DNA from: an uncultured Acetatifactor sp. | GTDB lineage: Bacteria > Bacillota > Clostridia > Lachnospirales > Lachnospiraceae | Length of the DNA stretch: 42,057 nt | Direction of reading: 5' to 3' | NCBI GenBank assembly: GCA_910587755.1 | Contig: CAJUNZ010000014.1 | Location: 1 to 42,057 of the forward strand | Shown here: positions 9,031-17,800 of the stretch, one piece after another | How the letters are laid out: every line of letters starts with the position of its first letter | How positions within the stretch are numbered: the stretch's first letter is position 1 | Position numbers and translations under genes: made by a program | Notes under the pieces: model-generated | The model's input: the letters and a program-made list of their open reading frames with translations, nothing else | What the model was told of the DNA's origin: nothing | The model's database searches: none

Positions 9031-9048
9031 CGCATGGAGGGAAATAAG

Positions 9049-9426
9049 TTGGAAGAAGTGCAGAGAAAGGAACTGGTGTGCATTGGCTGTCCCCTGGGAT
9101 GCGCTGTCACCGTGGAGTTATCCGGGGGACAGGTGGGGAAGATCACGGGAAACACCTGCCCCAGAGGGGCGGAATATGCCAGAAAGGAGCTCACGGATCC
9201 CAGGCGCATTGTCACCAGTGTGGTGCAGGTGGAAGGGGGAGAGCTGGCGGTGGTGCCGGTGAAAACCCTCGCCCAGATTCCCAGGGCAAAGGTCATGGAC
9301 TGCGTGGGCGTCCTGAAGGGGATCCGGCTTCAGGCCCCTGTCCACAGGGGGGATGTGGTGGTGGAAAATGTGTGCGGCACCGGGGTGGATGTGGCGGCCA
9401 CAGGGGAGGTGGAAAGGGCCCGGTAA
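9049..9426 (+). CDS. DUF1667 protein, third subunit of the dehydrogenase module
   Basis: Small protein of 125 residues of the DUF1667 family, always found beside GlpA-like and NAD(P)-oxidoreductase genes in anaerobic Firmicutes as far as I know. The cysteines in CIGCPLGC and TCPRG look like ligands of an iron-sulfur cluster, suggesting an electron-transfer role. A TTG at 9049 is the best start because GGAGGG (9036-9041) is 7 bases before it. An ATG at 9034 has no upstream site and would include the ribosome binding site. The exact function of the family is not established. Confidence 0.83.
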   Translation: MEEVQRKELVCIGCPLGCAVTVELSGGQVGKITGNTCPRGAEYARKELTDPRRIVTSVVQVEGGELAVVPVKTLAQIPRAKVMDCVGVLKGIRLQAPVHRGDVVVENVCGTGVDVAATGEVERAR

Positions 9427-9478
9427 CAGTTCAGCGCCCTGTCTAGAGGGGGATCTTCCTGTTTTTGCCACGAAACTG

Positions 9479-9507
9479 TTGAGATTGTCGGCAAGATATA
9501 GTAGAAT
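9479..9507 (+). promoter_or_regulatory. Sigma-A promoter for the envelope acylation cassette
   Basis: TTGAGA at 9479-9484 and TAGAAT at 9502-9507 are separated by exactly 17 bases. The leader of about 190 bases before the DUF4358 gene holds a GC-rich hairpin (CCCCCG near 9516 with CGGGGG near 9533). No known riboswitch was recognised. Confidence 0.65.
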
Positions 9508-9697
9508 AACAAAAGGCCCCCGGGGATTTATGGCGGGGGTCTGCAGGGAGACGCAGCCTGGAGGAACAATTAACTGCTTTTTGGTGTAAAATACTGGAAA
9601 GCGGACAAACTTATCTCTGTGAAGGCATGTTTTGCAGCGCGGCGTTTCGCGCGGGGAGATCAATTGGCCCGTCTTGGGCGGGCGGATGGGAGAAATT

Positions 9698-10414
9698 ATG
9701 AAAAATGTCATTGTGAAGAAACTGTTGGTATTGGTGACGGCGGGAACCCTGGCTTTTGGAATGGCGGCCTGCGGCCAGGACGGGGAGGGCAGCAGCCAGA
9801 GCTCGGATACATCGGAAAGCTCTACCCAGGAGTCGGATGCAGCGCAGGATTCCGGCAGCGCCTCCGATGAGCAGGGAGGAGAAGACAGCTCGGAAAGCAC
9901 TTCCGAAGACCTGGGCGGGGAGGAGAGCACGGCTCCCACAGAGGATCAGCAGGGCGGCTGGAGCCAGGAGATGGAAGACCTTAAGAGCGCCGTGGTGGAA
10001 GCTCTGGGGGAGAACTACTGGCCCAATATGCCTCTGGACGCAGAGATTCTGGAAGCTACATTCGGCGTCACCTCGGAGATGTATGATGATTTTATGGGAG
10101 AGATGCCCATGATCAGCAACAATGTGGACACCCTTCTGATCATCAAGGCAAAGGAAGGCCAGGTGGACGCAGTGGAGGAGGCTCTTACCTCTTACCGTGA
10201 TGCAAGGCTGGAAAACCTGATGGAGTATCCCATGAATGTGGGAAAAGTACAGGCCTGCCGTATTGAGAAGGTGGGAAATTATGTGCTCTATGTGCTCCTT
10301 GGCGGAGACACCATGACGGTTATGGACGAAGAGGGGGACGAGGCTGTGCTGTCCTACTGTATGGAGGTCAATGACCAGGTGATTGAGATCATCAGCCAGA
10401 AACTGGAGCAGTAA
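9698..10414 (+). CDS. DUF4358 domain lipoprotein
   Basis: Predicted lipoprotein of 238 residues. A basic, hydrophobic signal peptide ends in a GMAAC lipobox, so the cysteine near residue 24 would be lipidated and anchor the protein outside the membrane. An acidic Ser/Glu/Gly-rich linker (about 25-85) leads to a C-terminal domain of the DUF4358 type, with a LIIKAKEGQVDAVEEAL-like stretch and a YVLYVLLGG core. The ATG at 9698 follows GGGAG; longer in-frame starts upstream lack a signal peptide at the right distance. It lies 20 bases before the acyltransferase gene, and in my recollection DUF4358 genes often accompany MBOAT/DHHW pairs. Function unknown. Confidence 0.8.
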   Translation: MKNVIVKKLLVLVTAGTLAFGMAACGQDGEGSSQSSDTSESSTQESDAAQDSGSASDEQGGEDSSESTSEDLGGEESTAPTEDQQGGWSQEMEDLKSAVVEALGENYWPNMPLDAEILEATFGVTSEMYDDFMGEMPMISNNVDTLLIIKAKEGQVDAVEEALTSYRDARLENLMEYPMNVGKVQACRIEKVGNYVLYVLLGGDTMTVMDEEGDEAVLSYCMEVNDQVIEIISQKLEQ

Positions 10415-10434
10415 AAATTTAGGAGAACGCTTTC

Positions 10435-11847
10435 ATGGTATTCAGCAGTGTATTGTTCCTTTTTCGGTTTTTTCCTGCGTTCTTTATCTTGTATTATCTG
10501 GTCCCCGGGAGGATGAAAAATTTCATCCTCTTTCTGGGGAGCTTGTTTTTTTATGCCTGGGGAGAGCCGGTCTATGTGCTGTTGATGCTCTTCTCCACCC
10601 TGGTGGATTACGGCCACGGCCGTCTGCTGGAACGGCTCCAGGGGCGCAGGGGGGCAGGGCTGGTTCTGCTGTCCTCGGTGGTGGTGAATCTGGGGGTGCT
10701 GGGTTTTTTTAAATATGCGGATTTTCTCATAGGAACCGTAAACGCCCTGGCGGGCACTTCCCTGCCCCTCTTTCACCTTCCTCTGCCCATAGGAATCTCG
10801 TTCTATACCTTTCAGACCATGTCCTACACTATTGACGTGTACCGGGGGGAAGCCCGGGTGCAGAAGAATCTGCTGGACTTCGGGGTGTATGTGGCAATGT
10901 TCCCCCAGCTGATCGCAGGGCCCATTGTTAAGTACCGGGATGTGGAAGAATGCCTCCACAATCGCAGGAGCGGGGTGCTGGAGATCAGTCAGGGGTTAAA
11001 ACGGTTCTGTGCGGGTCTGGCCAAGAAGGTTCTGCTGGCCAACAACCTTGGGGAGCTTTGGTCCCTGATCCAGAAGCAGGATCTGGGCCAGATGAGCGCC
11101 CTGACGGCATGGGTGGGCATTGTGGCCTTTGCCTTCCAGATTTATTTTGATTTTTCCGGCTATTCCGACATGGCCCTGGGCCTGGGGAAAATGATGGGAT
11201 TCAGTTTTCCGGAGAACTTTAACTACCCCTATATCTCCGCCTCCATAACGGAGTTCTGGCGCAGATGGCATATCTCACTGGGGAGCTGGTTCAGAGAATA
11301 TGTGTACATTCCCCTGGGGGGAAACCGCAAAGGGCTTCCCAGGCAGCTTCTGAATATTCTGGCGGTGTGGCTGCTGACAGGAATCTGGCATGGGGCGGGA
11401 TGGAATTTTCTGTTCTGGGGGCTTTTGTTCGCCGTTGCTCTGATGCTGGAGAAGCTGTTTCTTGGAAAGGTCCTCTCCTGGCTGCCCCGTCCTGTGGGCA
11501 TGGTTTACACTGCCTTGGTGGTATTGCTTGGGTGGGTGCTGTTCTCTCTGGAGACGCCCTCCCAGATTTCCGGTTTCCTTCAGGCGATGGCAGGGGCCGC
11601 AGGGGGGCTGGCCGATGAGAGGGGACTTTATCTGGGACGGCAGTATCTCTGTCTTTTTGTGGTGGCGGCAGTGGGCTCCACCCCTATTCCCCAGGAGATT
11701 GCCGCCCGTCTGAAGGCTTCCCGGACAGGGCTGGGGATGGCGCTGTACCGCCTGGGGGAGAAAGTGATTCCCGGGGCATTGCTGATACTGTCCATTGCGG
11801 GGATTGTGGACGCGTCCTACAATCCGTTTCTTTATTTTCGGTTTTAA
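10435..11847 (+). CDS. MBOAT-family O-acyltransferase (AlgI/DltB-like)
   Basis: Membrane-bound O-acyltransferase of 470 residues with about ten hydrophobic segments. The segment SITEFWRRWHISLGSW and the motif GIWHGAGWN are characteristic of AlgI/PatA-type MBOATs; H319 in the latter is the expected catalytic histidine. Such proteins carry acyl groups, usually acetyl, across the membrane to an acceptor that modifies an extracellular polysaccharide or peptidoglycan. The ATG at 10435 follows TAGGAG. The DHHW gene 36 bases downstream probably encodes the extracytoplasmic partner. The polymer is not identifiable here. Confidence 0.92.
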   Translation: MVFSSVLFLFRFFPAFFILYYLVPGRMKNFILFLGSLFFYAWGEPVYVLLMLFSTLVDYGHGRLLERLQGRRGAGLVLLSSVVVNLGVLGFFKYADFLIGTVNALAGTSLPLFHLPLPIGISFYTFQTMSYTIDVYRGEARVQKNLLDFGVYVAMFPQLIAGPIVKYRDVEECLHNRRSGVLEISQGLKRFCAGLAKKVLLANNLGELWSLIQKQDLGQMSALTAWVGIVAFAFQIYFDFSGYSDMALGLGKMMGFSFPENFNYPYISASITEFWRRWHISLGSWFREYVYIPLGGNRKGLPRQLLNILAVWLLTGIWHGAGWNFLFWGLLFAVALMLEKLFLGKVLSWLPRPVGMVYTALVVLLGWVLFSLETPSQISGFLQAMAGAAGGLADERGLYLGRQYLCLFVVAAVGSTPIPQEIAARLKASRTGLGMALYRLGEKVIPGALLILSIAGIVDASYNPFLYFRF

Positions 11848-11883
11848 GGGGCGGGCTTCGTTTCCTGGCAGGAGGGTGAAGGC

Positions 11884-13005
11884 ATGAATGAGAAGAGAAG
11901 TGCGTTTTTTTCGGTGTTTATCATAGCGGCGGTGATCTTAAGCTTTACCGCGGCGGATCTGGTGCAGGAGGACAGGCTGTATTCTGAGGCGGAGAACAGG
12001 GTGCTGGCCTCCCGCCCCAAGCTGACAGTGGAGTCCCTTTTCAGCGGGGATTTTACCAAGGAGTATGAGACATATGTGACGGACCAGTTTGTGGGCAGGG
12101 ACAAGTGGATCCTGGTGAAGACCTACACGGATCTGGCACTGCAGAAAAAGGAAGTGGGCGGCGTCTACCTGGGGGCTCAGGGCTACCTGATTGAACAGCA
12201 TCTGCCCGAGAATTACACCGCCCAACAGGTGGAAGAAAAACTTCAGCTTCTGGAAAAATTTGTGGAGAAGTGGGACGCCAGGGTGATGCTGGTGCCCACG
12301 GCGGACAATATCCTGGAGGAGAAGATGCCGGCCCATGCGCCCCGGGTGGATGAGAAGGCGCTGCTTTCCCAGGTGGAGAACCGCATTGGGGCCCACAGCT
12401 GCATTGACGTGTATTCTGTACTTATGGAGCATGCGGATCAGGAGATCTACTACCATACGGACCACCACTGGACCAGTCTGGGAGCGTATTACGGCTACCT
12501 GGCCTGGGCAGAGGCTCAAGGGTTTCAGCCGGCATTTAGCCCGGAGGATATGGAAACAGTGGCGGAGGGCTTCCGGGGGACTTTGTACGCCAAGGCAAAA
12601 CTCAGTCCCAGGACGGACACCATCCATTATTTCCCCAGGACCATGGAGCACATCAGGAAAGTGACCTACGACCTGAAAAAAACCTCGGACACCTGTTATG
12701 AGTGGTCCCATCTGGACACCAGGAACAAATATGCGTTTTTCCTGGACGACAACCATGCACTGGTGGAGATTGACACAGGCAGCCAGGAAGGGGGGACGCT
12801 TTTTGTGGTCAAAGACTCCTATGCCAACTGTCTTGTGCCCTTGCTGGCGGCTCACTATGAGAAGATCTATGTGATGGATCTGCGGTATTTTAACGGCAGG
12901 CTGTTTACGTTTATGGAGAGCTGCCTTCCGGAAGAGGGGGAGATGGATGTGCTTCTGCTGTACAACTGCATCCATTTTCTGGAAGAGTTTAAATATGTGC
13001 AGTGA
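11884..13005 (+). CDS. DHHW-family extracytoplasmic protein (AlgJ/AlgX-like partner)
   Basis: Protein of 373 residues with an N-terminal signal-anchor helix (about 6-25) and the family motif D193-H194-H195-W196, followed by TSLGAYYGY. DHHW proteins are related to AlgJ/AlgX SGNH-type acetyltransferases, in which the Asp-His pair and a serine act in acyl transfer. A GGTLFVVKDSYAN segment near residues 302-314 could provide that serine. Together with the MBOAT upstream it forms a two-step acylation system: export of the acyl group, then transfer to polymer. The ATG at 11884 follows GGAGGGTGAAGGC. Confidence 0.87.
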   Translation: MNEKRSAFFSVFIIAAVILSFTAADLVQEDRLYSEAENRVLASRPKLTVESLFSGDFTKEYETYVTDQFVGRDKWILVKTYTDLALQKKEVGGVYLGAQGYLIEQHLPENYTAQQVEEKLQLLEKFVEKWDARVMLVPTADNILEEKMPAHAPRVDEKALLSQVENRIGAHSCIDVYSVLMEHADQEIYYHTDHHWTSLGAYYGYLAWAEAQGFQPAFSPEDMETVAEGFRGTLYAKAKLSPRTDTIHYFPRTMEHIRKVTYDLKKTSDTCYEWSHLDTRNKYAFFLDDNHALVEIDTGSQEGGTLFVVKDSYANCLVPLLAAHYEKIYVMDLRYFNGRLFTFMESCLPEEGEMDVLLLYNCIHFLEEFKYVQ

Positions 13006-13137
13006 CCGGAATGTGTGCATCACCTGGAAAAGTTATGCGCAGTCAGGGAAGATTATGTATTATGTATGATCTGTGAAAAATATGCATGAAGTGAGAAAAA
13101 AGCGTGACCTGCAAGAATATGCAGGGGGGAGAATAGA

Positions 13138-13791
13138 ATGAAGGCAGTGGTATTTGACATGGACGGAGTGCTCTTTGACACGGAGGTGCTCTGCATGAAA
13201 AGCTGGGTGACGGCGGCCCGTGAGTGGGGGCTGCCGGGGATGGAGGAAGTTTTCCCCCAGTGCATCGGTCTGAACGCAAATGACAGCAGGCGTATTGTGC
13301 TGGGGGCATACGGGGAGGATTTCGACTATCCCCGCTTCCGCCAGGAGACAGCGGACTGGTTTAAGGCATACGTGGAGAAAAAGGGCCTTCCCATAAAATC
13401 CGGGGCGGGGGAGATCCTGGAATGGCTCAATTCTTCCGGGTATGCGGTGGGGCTTGCCTCCTCCACCAGGGAGGAAGCGGTCCGGAGCCATCTGGAGCGG
13501 TCCGGCTTCGGGAAGTATTTTTCCGTGGTGGTAACAGGGAATATGGTGGAGCACTCCAAACCCCTGCCGGATATCTATCTGCTGGCCTGCCGCAGGCTTG
13601 GGGTGGATCCCGCCGGAACTTACGCTGTGGAGGATTCTCCCAACGGAATCCGCTCTGCCCACAGGGCGGGCATGTGCCCCCTGATGGTGCCGGACATGAT
13701 ACCGCCGGACGAGGAGATGCGCAGGCTCAGCGCCCGTATTTTCAGCAGTCTGCAGGAGGTGCAGACATATCTGCAGGAGGTGGAGCAGTGA
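13138..13791 (+). CDS. HAD-superfamily hydrolase, beta-phosphoglucomutase-like
   Basis: HAD family IA protein of 217 residues. DMDGVLFDTE carries nucleophile D7 and acid/base D9, SSTREEAV is motif II, a lysine in HSKPLPD is motif III and VEDSPNGI is motif IV. This pattern fits the phosphoglycolate phosphatase / beta-phosphoglucomutase group with an alpha-helical cap. Substrate unknown. The gene overlaps rsmA in a GTGA arrangement, so the two are translationally coupled. The ATG at 13138 follows AGGGGGGAG. The 132-base gap before it shows no clear promoter. Confidence 0.87.
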   Translation: MKAVVFDMDGVLFDTEVLCMKSWVTAAREWGLPGMEEVFPQCIGLNANDSRRIVLGAYGEDFDYPRFRQETADWFKAYVEKKGLPIKSGAGEILEWLNSSGYAVGLASSTREEAVRSHLERSGFGKYFSVVVTGNMVEHSKPLPDIYLLACRRLGVDPAGTYAVEDSPNGIRSAHRAGMCPLMVPDMIPPDEEMRRLSARIFSSLQEVQTYLQEVEQ

Positions 13792-14660
13792 CGGATCTGG
13801 GAATTCCGGCCAGTACTATTGAGGTGCTGCGCAGGCATCAATTTACCATTCAGAAAAAATACGGGCAGAATTTTCTGATCGACAAAAATGTCCTGGAAAA
13901 GATCCTGCGGGCTGCGGAGATTACCCGGGAGGACTGCGTGCTGGAGATAGGGCCGGGCATCGGAACCCTGACCCAGTGTCTGGCCCGAAAGGCGGGAAAA
14001 GTGATCGCGGTGGAGATTGACAGGAACCTGATCCCCATCCTGGAGGAGACTCTGGCCGACTGTCCCAATATAACCCTGGTCCAGGGAGACATTTTGAAGG
14101 TGGATGTGGCGGAGCTGCTCCATAGGGAAAGCGGGGGCAGGTCTGTGAAAGTGGCGGCGAATCTTCCTTATTACATAACCACCCCCATTGTGATGGGGCT
14201 CCTGGAGAGCAGGGTGCCGGTGGAGAGCATTACTATTATGGTGCAGAAGGAGGTGGCGGAGCGGATGCAGGCAGGCCCGGGGACCAAGGACTATGGAGCG
14301 CTGTCCCTGGCGGTGCAGTACTATGCCAGGCCGGAGATTGTGGCCGCCGTGCCTCCCAACTGCTTTATCCCCAGACCTGCGGTGGGAAGCGCCGTGATCC
14401 GGCTCACCAGGCATGAAAATCCGCCGGTGCAGGCTGCGGATGAAAGGAAGATGTTTGCCCTGATCCGGGCGGCCTTCAACCAGCGCAGGAAAACCCTGGC
14501 AAACAGCCTGGGGAACGCCCCGGGGCTGTCGGTGTCCAAGGAGCAGGCGGCCCAGGCCCTTGAGAAGATGGGGCTGTCTCAGGGGGTCCGGGGTGAGGTT
14601 CTCACCCTGAAGGAATTTGCGGAACTCAGCGATTTGCTTCAGGGCGTAAAAATTTTGTGA
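13788..14660 (+). CDS. rsmA: 16S rRNA (adenine1518/1519-N6) dimethyltransferase RsmA/KsgA
   Basis: Dimethylates two adjacent adenines in the 3' terminal helix of 16S rRNA during small-subunit maturation. The N-terminal KKYGQNFLID signature, the S-adenosylmethionine loop LEIGPGIGTLT, the acidic VEIDRNL and the catalytic NLPYYITTPI motif are all present. PRPAVGSAV and a C-terminal helical domain complete it. At 290 residues it has normal length. The start is GTG at 13788, with AGGAGG at 13775-13780 upstream; it overlaps the HAD stop codon. Confidence 0.96.
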   Translation: MTDLGIPASTIEVLRRHQFTIQKKYGQNFLIDKNVLEKILRAAEITREDCVLEIGPGIGTLTQCLARKAGKVIAVEIDRNLIPILEETLADCPNITLVQGDILKVDVAELLHRESGGRSVKVAANLPYYITTPIVMGLLESRVPVESITIMVQKEVAERMQAGPGTKDYGALSLAVQYYARPEIVAAVPPNCFIPRPAVGSAVIRLTRHENPPVQAADERKMFALIRAAFNQRRKTLANSLGNAPGLSVSKEQAAQALEKMGLSQGVRGEVLTLKEFAELSDLLQGVKIL

Positions 14661-14720
14661 AGGAATGGCGGATTCTGCGACAAAATATTGTTTATTTTTA
14701 CAAATTTCTCCTTTTTATTT

Positions 14721-14750
14721 TTGACATATGTGCAGTGGCTGTGGTAAACT
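14721..14750 (+). promoter_or_regulatory. Sigma-A promoter for the low-complexity/AAA-like gene
   Basis: A perfect TTGACA at 14721-14726 is followed after 18 bases by TAAACT at 14745-14750. The surrounding A/T-rich stretch (14690-14725) could act as an UP element. The start codon at 14822 is 71 bases downstream of the -10. Confidence 0.65.
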
Positions 14751-14821
14751 AGGGGATAATGGTGGGAGTTTTATGTGGGCGTGTTTCCCATAGTTTTCAC
14801 TTGGACAGGGAGTGAGTTACT

Positions 14822-17800
14822 TTGGATAAATATGAATATAAAATAAAAGCGGATGAGATAAAGGAACTGATCGGAGATGGGGAATACGGCCTGGCTGCGG
14901 ACATTGCGGATGGCATTGACTGGCGGCGGGTGAAGAGTGTCACCATGCTCTGCACCATCAGTGACCTGTACAAGATAAACAGGCGTTACGAAGACGCCAA
15001 GAATATGCTTCTCCTTGCCTATGACAGAAGACCAGGGGGAAGAATCATTCTCTATTCTCTCTGTGAATTGTGTATTAAAACCGGGGATCTGGTGCGGGCT
15101 CTGAGCTGCTACAAGGAGTTTGTCCAGGCGGCCCCAAAGGACTCGGGGCGCTATGTTCTGCAGTACAAGATCTATGCGGCGCAGAATGTGGGGCTGAAAG
15201 AGCGCATTGGAGTTCTGGAAGAGCTGAAGAAGAAGGACTACAGGGAAAAATGGGGATACGAACTGGCATATCTCTATCACTGTGCGGAGATGTCCTCCAA
15301 GTGTGTGGAAGAATGCGACCAGGTAGTTACGTACTTTGGCTATGGAAAATATGTGATGAAGGCTCTGGAGCTGAAAATGCAGCACCAGGATCTTTCCCCC
15401 ATGCAGCAGGAGATATATGAGCAGGGGATGGAGGGAGCGGCCCGGCGGCAGGCGGAAATTCCGGAGGCCGGGTATGCCGGAGACTATGGGGAGGCATCCG
15501 GTCAGGAAGGCTACGGCGCTTATGGCGAACAGGGCTATGGCCAGGAGGCATCCGGCCAGGAAGGCTACGGTGCCTATGGCGAGCAGGGCTATGTCCAGGA
15601 AGCTGCTGTCCAGGAGGGCTACGGCGGAGATTATGGAGCGGAAGGCAGCGCCGGATACGGGTCGTCCGGTCAGGAAGGCTACGGCGCCTATGGCGAGCAG
15701 GGCTATGTCCAGGAAGCTGCTGTCCAGGAGGGCTACGGCGGAGATTATGGAGCGGAAGGCAGCGCCGGGTACGGGGAGACATCCGTCCAGGAAGGCTATG
15801 GGAGCTATGGAGAGCAGGACTATGGCCAGGAAATACCTGCCCAGGAGGGCTATGGCGCTGGATACGAGGAGCAGGGCTATGTCCAGGAGGGCCATGGAGG
15901 TTACAGCCCGGAAGGGGATTATGTAGAGCAGGGTTATGGTCAGGAAGTTCCCGTCCAGGAGGGCGGCGAGCCGGAAGAGAACTATGCGCAGCAGGGCATT
16001 GCTCAGGGGGATCCCGCTCAGGAAGGCTATGAAGGCGGAGCGTATGGCCGGCAGGACTATGTTGAGGGAGCGTCTGTCCAGGACAATTATGAAGGCGGGG
16101 ACTATGGCGACCAGGGCTATGGCCAGGGCGTGCCTGTTCAGGACGCATATGCCCAAAACTATGCCTCAGAAGGCGGTTACGGCGGCGAGGACGCTTACAG
16201 CCAGGGGGGCTATGCTCCAGAGGGAGGTTACGTCCAGGAAGGCTTTGTCCAGGAGGGGTATGATGTAGGCGCATATGATCAGTCGGAGGACTATGCGCAG
16301 TATGATCAGGCTGGGGAAGATCCGGAGGATGAGATGGACATCCATGTGAAGACAGTGGATGTGGGGAGATTTAACACCATCAATCTTCAGGCAGAGCTGG
16401 CGGCAGGTCTCCAGGAGGTACTGGGGGATGAGAGTTCAGGCTCTGATCTGTTGGAGAGCGACCAGGAAGATTTGTCCGAAACGGTGCAGGAAGCCACGCC
16501 GGAAGAAGTGCAGGAGCCTCAGGAGGATGCTCTTACCGAAAGGGAACCTGCGGCTCTTCCGGAGAGCGCTCAGGAGGCGCTGGAAGATATAAAGTCCGAC
16601 AATGCTGTGGGACCTGTGGTACAGGAATCTTTCGCCGGGCAGGAGGAAGTGATAGAGGGAACGGAAGTATTCTTTGGCGAAACCGGAGAGCTTTCAGGGG
16701 TACAGCTAGCCCTTGCGCTTGCCGTTGTCTCGGACGGAAGCGGCGGAGCCAAGGAGCCGCGGCGGCGGGAACAGGCCCCGGCCAAGAAGGCGCCCCCGGC
16801 AAAACAGCAGGTGAAGGATATAACCGCAGAGCTGGTTATGGAGGAGATGCGCCAGGAGCTTGCCCGGCAGGCACAGCTTCGGAAGGAAGCGGAGAGAAGG
16901 GCCAGTATGCAGGAGGAGGCGCCTTCGGAGGCGGAGCCGTTGACAGGAGCGGCTGCAGTGGAGCAGCTGTTTAAAGAGGCAGGTGCCGGAAGTGTCCGTC
17001 AGCCCTCCCATCCTGTGGCGGAAGCAGAGCCTTCCATGGATGTCCGACAGCAGCCGGAGAGCGTGCAGCGTCAGTCCTCCTACCCTGTGGCGGAAGCAGA
17101 GCCTTCCATGGATGTCCGACAGCAGCCGGAGCACGTACAGCGTCAACCCTCCCATCCTGTGGCGGAAGCAGAGCCTTCCATGGATGTAAGACAGCAGCCG
17201 GAGCACGTACAGCGTCAGACTGCCCATTCTGGGCCTGCAGAGTATTCCGCAGGTGCAAGACAGCAGCCGGTGAACCTACAGCAGCCCTTCCGTTCTGGGC
17301 CTGCGGCGGAGCCCCCGGTGGGTAGGTGGCAGCAGCAACCGTCCCGTCCGGCAGCCCCGACTGCGGAGCATCCGGCTGGCATGGGGCAGCAGCCGCTGTC
17401 CGGCCAGGCCGGCAGAGCGTTTTCCGGAGCAGCCGTCATAGGGAGTGAAATGGTTCAACCCAGATCCTATTCTCAGGAGCAGGTCACGCTCCCACCCCAG
17501 TCAGGGGGCACAGAGGGTCAGGCTGAATTCTCACTGCCGGATAAAATGGCTGTGGAAAAGCAGATCACAGGGCAGTTAAAAATAGAAGATATTCTGGCCG
17601 AGTGGGAGAGGAAAAAGAAAGAAAACGAGGAGAGATGTAAGGAAGAGGTAAGGCAGAAGGTCCTGCGCAATACAGGCCCTATGTTTACAGAGTTTGAGGC
17701 TTCTATCAGGGACAGCCTTCTGGAACGGCTGGAGGGGGAAAGAGGCCGCACCGACGCCGGCAATGTCTCCCCGCCTCAAAAAGCGGACCCATGGAGAAAG

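Noticed and set aside
14771..16156. A 461-codon hydrophobic - strand frame opposite the tyrosine-rich repeats
   Set aside because: It mirrors the low-complexity codons of the + strand gene (Ala/Ile/Leu repeats) and has no ribosome binding site.
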